Shown: positions 24,388 through 32,553, numbered from the stretch's first letter. The stretch: 64,000 bases of DNA from Streptomyces roseolus (GCF_014649855.1 NZ_BMTV01000019.1:106323-170322), one strand, 5' to 3'. A program made the numbers and translations. Notes: generated by a model not told the origin, from the letters alone.

Positions 24388-24987
24388 GTGCACGCACCGG
24401 TCACCGCCGTCCTCCGGCGCGTCAACCGCGTCCTGCTCGGCCTCGCCGGGCTGCTCCTCGTCCTCGCCGGCGGCGCCGTCCTCGCGGCCGGCCTCGACCT
24501 GCCCGTACCGTCCTGGTGGCCCTGGTCGGGCCCCGGCGACGTGCTCCTGACCGCCGCCCGCCGGCAGCGCTGGCGCGCGGAGGGCTGGTGGTGGCCGACG
24601 GTCATCGCCGTCCTCGGCGTCCTCGTCCTGCTCGCCCTGTGGTGGCTCATCGCCCAGTTCCGCCGGGCCCGGCTCGCCGAGGTCCTGGTCGACACCGGCG
24701 ACGGCGACGCCGCCGTGGTGCGCGGCCGGGCCCTGGAGAGCGTCCTGGAGGCCGACGCCGCCGCGCAGGAGGGCGTCGCCCGGGCCCGGGTCGCGCTCAC
24801 CGGCCGCCGCACCGCCCCCCGGACCCGCATCGCGCTCCTCCTGGAGCCGCACGCGTCCCCGGGCGAGGCGCTGGCCGGGCTCGGCGGCGAGGCGCTGACC
24901 CGCGCGCGGACGTCCGCGGGGCTGACCGCCCTGCCCACCGAGGCCCGGTTCCGCGCGGTCAGGCACCACGCCCGCCGGGTGACCTGA
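24388..24987 (+). CDS. amaP: AmaP-type alkaline-shock membrane anchor protein
   Basis: A 199-residue membrane protein with an N-terminal pair of transmembrane helices (about residues 12-34 and 67-87) separated by a Trp-rich extracellular stretch (SWWPWSGPG, GWWWP), then a cytoplasmic domain of about 110 residues. AmaP recruits Asp23 to the membrane in Staphylococcus; the same role is inferred here. GTG 24388 is the likely start. The last gene of the operon, it ends 8 bp from the convergent SDR stop. Confidence 0.82.
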   Translation: MHAPVTAVLRRVNRVLLGLAGLLLVLAGGAVLAAGLDLPVPSWWPWSGPGDVLLTAARRQRWRAEGWWWPTVIAVLGVLVLLALWWLIAQFRRARLAEVLVDTGDGDAAVVRGRALESVLEADAAAQEGVARARVALTGRRTAPRTRIALLLEPHASPGEALAGLGGEALTRARTSAGLTALPTEARFRAVRHHARRVT

Positions 24988-24994
24988 CCCGGCC

Positions 24995-25750
24995 TCAGAA
25001 GCCGTGCCGGGCGCCGCCGTCCACCGGCAGCATCACGCCCGTCAGATAGGACGCGGCGGGGGAGAGGAGGAAGGCGGCCGTCCGGCCGAACTCCTCCGGG
25101 GTGCCGTAGCGGCGCAGCGGGATCTTCGCCTCGTTCGCCGCGCGGGCCGCCTCCGCGTCCCCGGAGAGCGCGTCGAGCTGCCGCACCCGGTCGGTGTCGA
25201 TCCGGCTCGGCAGCAGGCCGACGACCCGGATGCCGCGCGGGCCCAGGTCGTCGGAGAGGGACTTGGCGAAGCCGGCGAGCCCGGGACGCAGCCCGTTGGA
25301 GATGCTCAGGCCCGCGATCGGCTCGTGCACCGAGCCGGACAGGACGAAGCCGATCACGCCGCCCTCGCCCAGCGTCTCGGCCGCCGCCCGGGCGAGCCGC
25401 ACCGCGCCGAGGAAGACGGTGCCGAAGGCCGCCGTCCACTGCTCGTCGGTGTTGTCCGCGGCGAAGCCCGGCGGCGGGCCGCCGACGCTGATCAGGAGGC
25501 CGTCGAAGCCGCCGAACCGGGCACGGGCCTCCGCGATCAGCCGGGCCGGGGTCTCCGGGTCGTCGTTGTCGGCGGCGAGTCCCGCCGCCCCCTCGCCCAG
25601 CTCGGCGGCGGCCGTCGCGACCGCCTCCTCCCCGCGGCCGGTGATCAGCACCCGGGCGCCCTCGGCGAGCAGCGCCTCCGCGGTGGCCCGGCCGAGCCCC
25701 CGGGTCGCGCCGGTGACGACGTACACGCGGTCCTTCAGTCCAAGATCCAT
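24995..25750 (-). CDS. Atypical SDR family protein lacking the catalytic Tyr and Lys
   Basis: A 251-residue Rossmann-fold short-chain dehydrogenase. The cofactor motif TGATRGLG (about residue 13) and the usual end SYLTGVMLPVDGGARHG are intact. The YxxxK catalytic pair is not: the aligned segment reads SISNGLRPGLAGFAK, so Ser replaces Tyr and Arg replaces Lys. The same S/N-x-L-R form is known in a divergent SDR subgroup whose activity is unclear. NAD(P) binding is likely, ordinary oxidoreduction doubtful. Its 3' end meets the AmaP gene; the GH15 gene stop lies 4 bp upstream, so the two may be cotranscribed. Confidence 0.88.
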   Translation of the reverse strand: MDLGLKDRVYVVTGATRGLGRATAEALLAEGARVLITGRGEEAVATAAAELGEGAAGLAADNDDPETPARLIAEARARFGGFDGLLISVGGPPPGFAADNTDEQWTAAFGTVFLGAVRLARAAAETLGEGGVIGFVLSGSVHEPIAGLSISNGLRPGLAGFAKSLSDDLGPRGIRVVGLLPSRIDTDRVRQLDALSGDAEAARAANEAKIPLRRYGTPEEFGRTAAFLLSPAASYLTGVMLPVDGGARHGF

Positions 25751-25754
25751 GGGT

Positions 25755-27572
25755 CTATCCTGCCGCCTCGTCCCAGGGCAGCGCGAGTGCCGTACCGACC
25801 AGTCCGATGTGGCTGAACGCCTGCGGGAAGTTGCCGAGCTGCCGGCCCGTCACCGGGTCGTACTCCTCCGCGAGGAGCCCCACGTCGTTGGTGAGCCGCA
25901 CCAGTCGTTCGAAGAGTTCCCGCGCCTCCTCGCGGCGCCCGGTCATCCGCAGCGCGTCGGCGAGCCAGAAGGAGCAGACGAGGAAGGTGCCCTCCTGTCC
26001 GGGCAGCCCGTCGACCGCGCCCGAGTCGGGGGTGTAGCGCCGCACGAAGCCCTGGTGGGTGAGTTCGGCCCGGACCGCGTCGACCGTGCCGACCACCCGG
26101 GGGTCGTCCGGCGGCAGGAAGCCGACGCGGGGGATGAGCAGGGTCGCCGCGTCGAGCTCGGCGGAGCCGTACGACTGGGTGAAGGTGTTCCGCTCCGCGT
26201 CGTACGCCTTCGCGCACACCTCCGCGTGGATCTCGTCCCGCAGCGCCCGCCACCGGTCCGGCTCGCCGGGCAGCGAGGGGTCCTCCTCCAGGGTGCGCAC
26301 CGCCCGGTCGGCCGCCACCCAGGCCATCACCTTGGAGTGGGTGAAGTGGCGGCGCGGGCCGCGCACCTCCCACAGTCCCTCGTCGGGTTCGCGCCAGTGC
26401 GACTCCAGGAAGCCGAGCAGGCTCAGCTGGAGGTTCCAGGCGTGCCGCTCGGGCGGGATGCCGGCCTCCCGCGCGAGGTTCATGGTGTCCATGACCTCGC
26501 CGTACACGTCGAGCTGGAACTGGTCGACGGCCGCGTTCCCGGTCCGCACCGGGGCCGAGTCCGCGTAGCCGCGCAGCCAGGGCAGCTCGGTCTCGGGGAG
26601 TCGCCGCTCGCCGGCGGGCCCGTACATGATCTGGAGGTCGGCGGGGTCGCCGGCGGCCGAGCGGAGCAGCCAGTCGCGCCAGGCGGCGGCCTCGTCGGCG
26701 TACCCGGCGGCGAGCAGGGCGCCGAGGGTGAGGGAGGAGTCGCGCAGCCAGCAGGCCCGGTAGTCCCAGTTCCGCACCCCGCCGAGCTCCTCCGGCAGGG
26801 AGGTGGTGGGCGCGGCGACGATCCCGCCGGTGGGGGCGTAGGTGAGCGCCTTGAGGGTGATGAGGGAGCGGACCACGGTGTCGCGGTACGGCCCCCGGTA
26901 GGCGCAGCGGCCGACCCATTCCCGCCAGTCGGCGAGCGAGTGCTCCAGGGACTCGAAGGGGTCGACGAGGGCGGGCCGCCGCTCGTGGGAGGGGTGCCAG
27001 GTGAGGACGAAGGCGACCCGCTCCCCGGCGGTGACGGTGAAGGAGGAGCAGGTGGCGTACTGCTGGCCCCAGGTCTTCACGGGCGGCTCGCTGCGCAGCC
27101 AGACGGCGTCGGGGCCGGCGACGGCGACCCGGTGGCCCTCGGAGCGCCGTATCCACGGCACGATCGAGCCGTAGTCGAAGCGGAGGCGGAGCACGGCGCT
27201 CATCTCGACGCGGCCGCTGACGCCCTCGACGATCCGGACGACGTCCGGGGCGCGGTCCCGCTGGGGCATGAAGTCGGTGACCTTGACGGTGCCGGTGCGG
27301 GTCTCCCACAGCGTCTCCAGGACCAGGGAGTCGTCGAGGTAGCGGCGGGAGGTGCAGGTGCCGGAGCCCTGCGGGGCGATCCGCCAGTGGCCGTTGTCCT
27401 CGTCGCCGAGGAGGGCGGCGAAGCAGGCGGCGGAGTCGAAGCGGGGCAGGCACAGCCAGTCGATCGAACCGTCGCGTCCGACGAGGGCGGCGGTCTGGAG
27501 ATCGCCGATCAGGGCGTAGTCGTCGATGCGTCGGGTCACGCTCTGGGCGTTCCCGGAAGCGACGGCGGTCAA
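25755..27572 (-). CDS. Glycoside hydrolase family 15 protein (trehalase/glucoamylase-like)
   Basis: A ~605-residue GH15 enzyme. The N-terminal beta-sandwich begins DDYALIGDLQTAALVGRDGSIDWLCLPRFDS, the hallmark of this actinobacterial group, which includes characterised trehalases. The (alpha/alpha)6 catalytic barrel contains RNWDYRACWLRDSSLTLGALL near the first acid and later WEVRGPRRHFTHSKVMAWVAADRAV, then LCSFWLADALRMTGR near the end. No signal peptide, so it is cytoplasmic: trehalose or alpha-glucan breakdown. The TTG start at 27572 touches the SURF1 stop; GTG 27539 (VTRRIDDYAL) is a good alternative. Confidence 0.9.
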   Translation of the reverse strand: MTAVASGNAQSVTRRIDDYALIGDLQTAALVGRDGSIDWLCLPRFDSAACFAALLGDEDNGHWRIAPQGSGTCTSRRYLDDSLVLETLWETRTGTVKVTDFMPQRDRAPDVVRIVEGVSGRVEMSAVLRLRFDYGSIVPWIRRSEGHRVAVAGPDAVWLRSEPPVKTWGQQYATCSSFTVTAGERVAFVLTWHPSHERRPALVDPFESLEHSLADWREWVGRCAYRGPYRDTVVRSLITLKALTYAPTGGIVAAPTTSLPEELGGVRNWDYRACWLRDSSLTLGALLAAGYADEAAAWRDWLLRSAAGDPADLQIMYGPAGERRLPETELPWLRGYADSAPVRTGNAAVDQFQLDVYGEVMDTMNLAREAGIPPERHAWNLQLSLLGFLESHWREPDEGLWEVRGPRRHFTHSKVMAWVAADRAVRTLEEDPSLPGEPDRWRALRDEIHAEVCAKAYDAERNTFTQSYGSAELDAATLLIPRVGFLPPDDPRVVGTVDAVRAELTHQGFVRRYTPDSGAVDGLPGQEGTFLVCSFWLADALRMTGRREEARELFERLVRLTNDVGLLAEEYDPVTGRQLGNFPQAFSHIGLVGTALALPWDEAAG

Positions 27573-28418
27573 TCAGCGGGGCGAGGTGGCCTGGATCGCG
27601 TCGTCGCCCCCTTGCGGGACGCCGTCCCCGGCCCCGGCGCCCTCGGTCCCGCCGTCGCCGCCCCCGGTGGTCCCGGTCTCGCGGTCGCGCTTCTCGCGGC
27701 GTACGAGGACGAGCCAGCCGACCGGCACGCCGGCGGCGAAGAGCCACCACTGGACCGCGTACGCCATGTGCGCGCCGATCGAGTCGTGGTCGGGCTCGGG
27801 GATCTGTTCGGGAGAGCCGCCGGCCGCCGCGGGCTCGGTCTGCTCGATGTAGCCGCCGAGCACCTCGCGGCCGATGAGCTCGGCCTGCTGGCGGCTGCTG
27901 ATGAGCATCACCTGACGGTCCGGCAGGCCCTTGAGGTCCTTGATGCCGCTGGCGCCGGTGGTCTCGTCGGCCTTGAGACGGCCGGTGACGGTGACCCGGC
28001 CCCGGGGGGCGGGCGGGACCTCGGGGTAGTCGCGCTGGTTGGCGGCGCCGGGCACCCAGCCCCGGTTGACCAGGACGATCCGGCCGTCCTCCAGGACCAG
28101 CGGGGTGAGGACGTGCGCGCCGACCCGGTCGTCGGAGGAGGTGCGGCGGCGTACGACGACCTCGTGCGCGGTGTCGAAGGTGCCGGTGGCGGTCACCTGG
28201 CGCCAGTAGTCGGCGCGGGGCACGACGTGGCCGGGGGAGGTGAGCTCCTCGACCGGGACCGGCGCGGCCTTCAGGTTGTCCGCGATCAGGGTGTTCTGGG
28301 CGACCCGGCGTTCGTGCCGGTGGAACTGCCAGAAGCCCAGCTCGATCATCACGGGGATGAGGGCGAGGGCGACGAGGGTGAGGATCACCCACTGCCGGGA
28401 CAACAGGAAGCGGTACAC
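27573..28418 (-). CDS. SURF1 family protein
   Basis: Assembly factor family for cytochrome c oxidase. It has 281 residues with two transmembrane helices, one N-terminal (QWVILTLVALALIPVMIELGFWQFHR, about residue 10-35) and one near residue 230 (MAYAVQWWLFAAGVPVGWLVLV), enclosing an extracytoplasmic domain with LGFWQ.HR and VLVNRGWVPG, both conserved in SURF1. The C-terminus is a 45-residue Gly/Glu/Asp-rich tail. GTG 28418 (VYRFLLSRQW) fits the family start. It runs directly into the GH15 gene, so they are probably one transcript. Confidence 0.92.
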   Translation of the reverse strand: MYRFLLSRQWVILTLVALALIPVMIELGFWQFHRHERRVAQNTLIADNLKAAPVPVEELTSPGHVVPRADYWRQVTATGTFDTAHEVVVRRRTSSDDRVGAHVLTPLVLEDGRIVLVNRGWVPGAANQRDYPEVPPAPRGRVTVTGRLKADETTGASGIKDLKGLPDRQVMLISSRQQAELIGREVLGGYIEQTEPAAAGGSPEQIPEPDHDSIGAHMAYAVQWWLFAAGVPVGWLVLVRREKRDRETGTTGGGDGGTEGAGAGDGVPQGGDDAIQATSPR

Positions 28419-28516
28419 CCCACGACCGTACAGCGCGCTTCGCGGGGTGCCCGCACAGGGGTCGGGTGACCGGCGCCACCCGTCCAGGATCGTTTCTTCG
28501 TCACGGGACCGGCGGC

Positions 28517-28750
28517 TCACACCCGGTCGACGATGCCCGCCTTCCCCTCGGCGCGGGCGCAGTGGGCGCCGCAGTACCACTTCCCGTCGGCCTCGACGCC
28601 CTGTCCGATGATCTGGACCCGGCAGTGCTCGCAGATGGGCGCCATGCGGTGGATGGCGCAGGAGAAGCAGTCGAAGACGTGCACCGCGCCCTGCGCGTGC
28701 ACCTCGAAGGACATGCCGTAATCGTTTCCGCAGACCTCACAACGTGCCAT
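28517..28750 (-). CDS. Small zinc-knuckle protein with four CxxC/CxxxC motifs
   Basis: A 77-residue protein of unknown function. Four Cys pairs are visible: CEVC (residue 4), CFSC, CEHC and CGAHC, with His residues between them (FEVHAQG, AIHRMAP). The spacing resembles two consecutive treble-clef or LIM-like zinc fingers. No signal peptide. It is well conserved among streptomycetes as far as I recall. It lies between the SURF1 gene and the exonuclease gene, all leftward. Confidence 0.8.
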   Translation of the reverse strand: MARCEVCGNDYGMSFEVHAQGAVHVFDCFSCAIHRMAPICEHCRVQIIGQGVEADGKWYCGAHCARAEGKAGIVDRV

Positions 28751-28814
28751 GCGCCACAGGGTGGTGCCCCGCGGGCCGCGCGCGCCGCACGGCACGCCCG
28801 TCGGGGGCGGGGTG

Positions 28815-29789
28815 TCACCCGTCTGCCGGGGCCACGTCCCGCAGCAGATGGGCGTAGGCGGCCTCGTCGACGATCGGGGTCCCGAAGGCCTTCGCCTTGA
28901 CCGTCTTGGAGGTGGCGGAGTCCGGGTCGTTGGTGACCAGGAGGCTGGTGAGCCGGGAGACGGAGCCGGCGACGTGCAGCCCGGCCTCCACCGTGCGGTC
29001 CTCCAGGAGCTCGCGGTCGACGGAGGTGTCGCCGGAGAAGGCCACCCGCATGCCCTGCTTGAGCGGCTTGTCGCTCTCGTACCGGCCGGGGTTGGGGTAG
29101 GGGCAGGCGGGCCGCTTCCGGGAGGGGCGCCAGCTCCCCGCCCCGTACGAGGACTGGCGGCCGACCACCGGTCGGGCCGGCGAGGCCGCCCACTCGGTGA
29201 GCGGCCGGCATTCGAGGAGCGGCAGCCGCACGCCCCGCTCCGCCGCCGCGTGGAGGCTGGGGCGGAAGGCCTCGGCGAGCACGCGCGCGTCGTCCAGGGC
29301 GTCGTGCGCGCGCTGCTGCACCACGCCGAAGTGGGCGGCGAGCGTGGCCAGCTTGTGGTTGGGCAGCGGCAGCGCCAGCTCCTTGGCGAGGGCGATGGTG
29401 CAGAGCCGCTGCCTGACGGGCGCGGTCCGCTCGGCGCGCGCGTACTCCCTGGCGATCATCTGCCAGTCGAACATGGCGTTGTGCGCGACGAGGACGCGGC
29501 CGTCGAGGCGGGCCGAGAACTCCTCGGCGATCTGCGCGAAGAGCGGCGCCCCTTCGAGGACCTTGCTGGTGAGGCCGTGGATCCAGACCGGTCCCGGGTC
29601 CCGCTCCGGGTTCACCAGGGTGTACCAGTGGTCCTCCACGTCGCCCTGCGCGTCGAGGCGGTAGACGGCGGCGGACACGATCCGGTCGTCGCGGGCGAGA
29701 CCGGTGGTCTCCACGTCGACGACCGCGTACCCCTGCGGGTAGGCGGCCGGCCACGTCGCTGCTGTCGTGCGGTCGTCGAGCATGGTCAT
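28815..29789 (-). CDS. DEDDh family 3'-5' exonuclease with BRCT domain
   Basis: A 324-residue protein. The exonuclease domain (about residues 15-185) has all DEDDh residues: VVDVETTGL (Asp, Glu), LVAHNAMFDWQM (Asp), and AHDALDDARVLAE (His, Asp). It is similar to DNA polymerase III epsilon. A linker with the KRPACPYPNPG stretch leads to a C-terminal BRCT domain (about 235-324: MRVAFSGDTSVDRELLEDRTVEAGL...LLVTNDPDSATSKTVKAKAFGTPIVDEAAYAHLL), as in the NAD+-ligase BRCT family. A role in DNA proofreading or repair is likely. ATG 29789 and ATG 29783 are both possible starts. Confidence 0.93.
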   Translation of the reverse strand: MTMLDDRTTAATWPAAYPQGYAVVDVETTGLARDDRIVSAAVYRLDAQGDVEDHWYTLVNPERDPGPVWIHGLTSKVLEGAPLFAQIAEEFSARLDGRVLVAHNAMFDWQMIAREYARAERTAPVRQRLCTIALAKELALPLPNHKLATLAAHFGVVQQRAHDALDDARVLAEAFRPSLHAAAERGVRLPLLECRPLTEWAASPARPVVGRQSSYGAGSWRPSRKRPACPYPNPGRYESDKPLKQGMRVAFSGDTSVDRELLEDRTVEAGLHVAGSVSRLTSLLVTNDPDSATSKTVKAKAFGTPIVDEAAYAHLLRDVAPADG

Positions 29790-29866
29790 TGAGAATACGG
29801 CCCGCGACCGACAGTGCCGCCCTCGGTATCCCGAATGTCCGTGATGTCCCTCACGGGAAGCGCCTC

Positions 29867-29900
29867 CGCGCCCTGCCGGAGGTCCCTCCGGCAGGGCGCG
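29867..29900. terminator. Strong hairpin in a divergent intergenic region
   Basis: Perfect 14-bp arms (29867-29880, 29887-29900) with a 6-base loop. The flanking genes both point away, so no annotated transcript ends here; it may terminate an unseen small RNA or act as an attenuator or barrier. Confidence 0.55.
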
Positions 29901-30088
29901 CGCCGAGGCGGGGGCGCCACCGCCCGGGCCGCCGCGGCGGGGCCCCGCCCCTGGTCCACCGGCACCGCCACCCCCTCCGGTCCGGCCTCCCCGACAGCCC
30001 GCGGACCCCGGGCGCCGCCCGCTCCGGCCGCCGGCCCCGGACTTCCGGGCCATGCCGCCCCGCATCGCCGCGGGCACCCTCCAGGCGA

Positions 30089-30108
30089 TGTACGGTGAAC
30101 GTCGTACA
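30089..30108. promoter_or_regulatory. Candidate operator TGTACG-N8-CGTACA
   Basis: TGTACG and CGTACA form perfect 6-bp arms with an 8-base spacer, 24 bp before the alcohol dehydrogenase ATG. The form is compatible with a TetR-family operator. No regulator gene is adjacent. Confidence 0.45.
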
Positions 30109-30132
30109 AGTAGCTGACCCGGACGAGGAACC

Positions 30133-31176
30133 ATGCGCGCCACCACCATTCACGCACCCTTCGACATGCGCGTGGAGGAGGTGCCCGACCCCGTCGTGAA
30201 GGACCCCACGGACGTCGTCGTACGCGTCCTGCGCGCCTGCATCTGCGGCAGCGACCTCTGGGCCTACCGCGGCGAGTCGGCCCGGCAGCCCGGCCAGCGC
30301 ATCGGCCACGAGTTCCTCGGCACCGTCGAGGCGACCGGCTCCGAGGTCCGCGGCTTCAAGCCCGGCGACCTCGTCGTCGCCCCCTTCGTCTGGTCCGACG
30401 GCACCTGCGACCACTGCGCCGAGGGCCTCCAGACCTCCTGCCCCAACGGCGGATTCTGGGGCTCGGCCGGCTCCGACGGCGGTCAGGGCGAGGCCGTCCG
30501 CGTCCCCTTCGGCGACGGCACCCTCGTCAAGCTGCCGGCCGACGCCGCCTCCGACGACCACCTGCTGACCGCGCTGCTCGCCCTCTCGGACGTCATGGGC
30601 ACCGGACACCACGCCGCCCTCGGCGCCGGCGTCCGCCCCGGTTCCACCGTCGCCGTCGTCGGCGACGGCGCCGTCGGCCTCTGCGGCGTCCTCGCCGCCA
30701 AGCGCCTCGGCGCCGAGCGGATCATCGCCCTCGGCCGCCACACCGCCCGCACCGACATCGCCCGCGCCTTCGGCGCCACCGACGTCGTCGCCGAGCGCGG
30801 CGAGGCCGCCGAGGCCGCCGTCCGCGAGCTCACCGGCGGCCAGGGCGCCCACGGCGTCATCGAGGCCGTCGGCACCGAGCAGTCCATGCGCACCGCCGTG
30901 AACATCACCCGCGACGGCGGCTCCATCGGCTACGTCGGCGTCCCGCACGGCTCCGGCACCGGCCTCGACCTCTCCGTCATGTTCGACCGGAACATCGCCC
31001 TGCGCGGCGGCGTCGCCCCCGTCCGCGCCTACATCCCCGAACTGCTCGCCGACGTCCTCGACGGCCGCATCGACCCGTCCCCGGTCTTCGACCTCACCGT
31101 GGACCTCGACGGCGTCCCCGGCGGCTACCGGGCCATGGACGAGCGCACCGCCCTCAAGGTCCTCGTCAAGCCGTAG
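30133..31176 (+). CDS. Zinc-dependent alcohol dehydrogenase (MDR superfamily)
   Basis: A 347-residue medium-chain dehydrogenase. The catalytic-zinc ligands are in RACICGSDLW (Cys, residue ~37) and RIGHEFLG (His, ~60). The structural-zinc loop reads SDGTCDHCAEGLQTSC. The nucleotide-binding motif is VVGDGAVGLCGV in a Rossmann fold, followed by GRHTAR, suggesting NADP(H). GQGAHGVIEAVG is family-typical. It is probably involved in alcohol/aldehyde or threonine-type metabolism; the substrate is unknown. The 3' end overlaps the CoA-transferase gene on the other strand by 11 bp. Confidence 0.92.
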   Translation: MRATTIHAPFDMRVEEVPDPVVKDPTDVVVRVLRACICGSDLWAYRGESARQPGQRIGHEFLGTVEATGSEVRGFKPGDLVVAPFVWSDGTCDHCAEGLQTSCPNGGFWGSAGSDGGQGEAVRVPFGDGTLVKLPADAASDDHLLTALLALSDVMGTGHHAALGAGVRPGSTVAVVGDGAVGLCGVLAAKRLGAERIIALGRHTARTDIARAFGATDVVAERGEAAEAAVRELTGGQGAHGVIEAVGTEQSMRTAVNITRDGGSIGYVGVPHGSGTGLDLSVMFDRNIALRGGVAPVRAYIPELLADVLDGRIDPSPVFDLTVDLDGVPGGYRAMDERTALKVLVKP

Positions 31177-32464
31177 CCCACGCCGGGGCGTCCGCCCCCG
31201 CGACGCCCGGCGGGCGCGACCAGCCCGCCGGGCCGCCCTCGTACGCCACCGGCGACACCGCGTGCCGCAGCCGCCCGAGCGGGCCCTCCGACTCCGTCAG
31301 GTACCGCTCCGGGTCGTACCGCGGCAGGCCGTGCGTCAGCCAGTGAGCGGTCTGCGCCAGCGACAGCCGGACCAGGCGGCCGCCGCCGTCCCGCTCCCGC
31401 TCCGTCAGCGACCGCAGCACCGCCGCCGCGAGCAGGTACCCCGTCCCGTGGTCCAGGGCCTGCGCCGGCAGCGCCCCCGGCTCCTCCCCGGACCCCTCCG
31501 TGACCGCGATGCCCGTCGCCACCTGCACCAGGCTGTCGAAGCCGCGCCGCCCGCCCCACGGTCCGTAGTCGCCCCACGCCGACAGCCGGGCCGTCACCAG
31601 ACCCGGCCGCTCCAGGCCGTACCGCTCCAGGGCCCCCGGCCGGTAACCGGTCACCAGGACGTCCGCCGCGTCCAGGAGCTCGTCGAAGGTCCGCCGGTCC
31701 GCGCGCCGGTCCAGATCGAGGGCCGCCGTCCGCTTCCCGACGTCCGTGTCCGCGTGCTGGTCCGGCAGCTCGGGACGGCCCGGCGGGTCGATCCGCAGCA
31801 CGTCCGCGCCGAGCAGCGCCAGCGTCCGCGTCGCCACCGGGCCCGCGATCACCCGGGTCAGGTCCAGGACCCGCGGCGGACCAGGACGGCGCCGCGGCGG
31901 GGCCTCGTCGAGCCGCTCCCGGCTCAGCACCGGCCGCGCCGCCACCTGGCGGCCCTGCGCGTGCCCGGCCCACTCCCCGGGCGTCCGCAGCGCCACCGCG
32001 AGGCCCCCGGAGCCGTACACCGCCGTCTCCACGTCGACGGCCCGCCGCCCGCCGATCGCCTCCGCCACCGCCTCCACCGAGTCGGCCGCGCCCAGCGCCG
32101 CGAGCAGCGCGGCCCTGTGGTGCGGGTAGTTGGCGTGGGTGCGGACCCAGCCGTCGGCCGCCCGCCAGAACCGCGACAGCGGCGCGAAGGCCACCGGCGT
32201 CCGCCCGTCGACCCGCAGGTGACGCTCGCTCACGAAGGCGGTGGCCACCGCCCCGTCGTCCACCCGCACCGGCCCCGCCACGCGCGCGTGCTCCACGGCC
32301 GCGAGCCCGCAGACCGCGACCGCCGCCCGCGCCAGGTCCATCACCGGCAGCCGCGCCGGGAGCAGCCCCGACACCCCGCCGAACTCCACCCGTCCGACCA
32401 GGGCGGGATCGCCGCCCAGGACCGACCACAGTGCTTCCGTACCGCTCCGAACCGTGCTGTCCAT
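31166..32464 (-). CDS. CaiB/BaiF-type CoA-transferase family III protein
   Basis: A 432-residue family III CoA-transferase. The core segment PRVLDLTRVIAGPVATRTLALLGADVLRIDPPGRPELP and the strand-helix block DLDRRADRRTFDELLDAADVLVTGYRPGALERYGL are diagnostic. Near the position of the catalytic Asp the sequence reads HADTDVGKRTAALDLD. An extra N-terminal region of about 180 residues resembles a degenerate second CaiB domain, as in two-domain racemases/transferases. The reaction substrate is unknown. Its start is unusual: a -10-like CATAGT lies 6 bases before ATG 32464, which suggests a leaderless transcript overlapped by a palindrome. Confidence 0.88.
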   Translation of the reverse strand: MDSTVRSGTEALWSVLGGDPALVGRVEFGGVSGLLPARLPVMDLARAAVAVCGLAAVEHARVAGPVRVDDGAVATAFVSERHLRVDGRTPVAFAPLSRFWRAADGWVRTHANYPHHRAALLAALGAADSVEAVAEAIGGRRAVDVETAVYGSGGLAVALRTPGEWAGHAQGRQVAARPVLSRERLDEAPPRRRPGPPRVLDLTRVIAGPVATRTLALLGADVLRIDPPGRPELPDQHADTDVGKRTAALDLDRRADRRTFDELLDAADVLVTGYRPGALERYGLERPGLVTARLSAWGDYGPWGGRRGFDSLVQVATGIAVTEGSGEEPGALPAQALDHGTGYLLAAAVLRSLTERERDGGGRLVRLSLAQTAHWLTHGLPRYDPERYLTESEGPLGRLRHAVSPVAYEGGPAGWSRPPGVAGADAPAWATA

Positions 32465-32473
32465 ACCCGCACT

Positions 32474-32490
32474 ATGGCACTCCGTGCCAT
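32474..32490 (-). promoter_or_regulatory. Palindromic operator overlapping the CoA-transferase promoter
   Basis: ATGGCAC-N3-GTGCCAT is a perfect 7-bp-arm inverted repeat. Read on the minus strand, its right arm runs into CATAGT, which ends 6 bases before ATG 32464. A bound repressor would block the predicted leaderless promoter. Confidence 0.5.
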
Positions 32491-32507
32491 CCCCGCGGGA
32501 CGCGAAG

Positions 32508-32539
32508 GGGCCCCGGCGCGGACGACCGCACCGGGGCCC
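32508..32539 (-). terminator. Hairpin terminator after the subtilase gene
   Basis: GGGCCCCGG (32508-32516) pairs with CCGGGGCCC (32531-32539), 15 bp beyond the subtilase stop, and separates it from the CoA-transferase promoter. Confidence 0.65.
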
Positions 32540-32553
32540 GTCACCTCAGGGCG

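Larger units (their letters stand above)
29790..30132. other. Divergent intergenic region exonuclease / alcohol dehydrogenase
   Basis: This 343-bp stretch has no recognisable gene. It holds a strong hairpin (29867-29900), about 150 bp of very GC-rich sequence, and a palindromic site (30089-30108) just before the dehydrogenase start. Confidence 0.65.

Noticed and set aside
25194..28469. A 1091-codon open frame on the plus strand
   Set aside because: It lies opposite SDR, GH15 and SURF1 genes that have clear domains, and its product is low-complexity Arg/Val/Gly/Asp with no motif. Long antisense frames are normal at this GC content.
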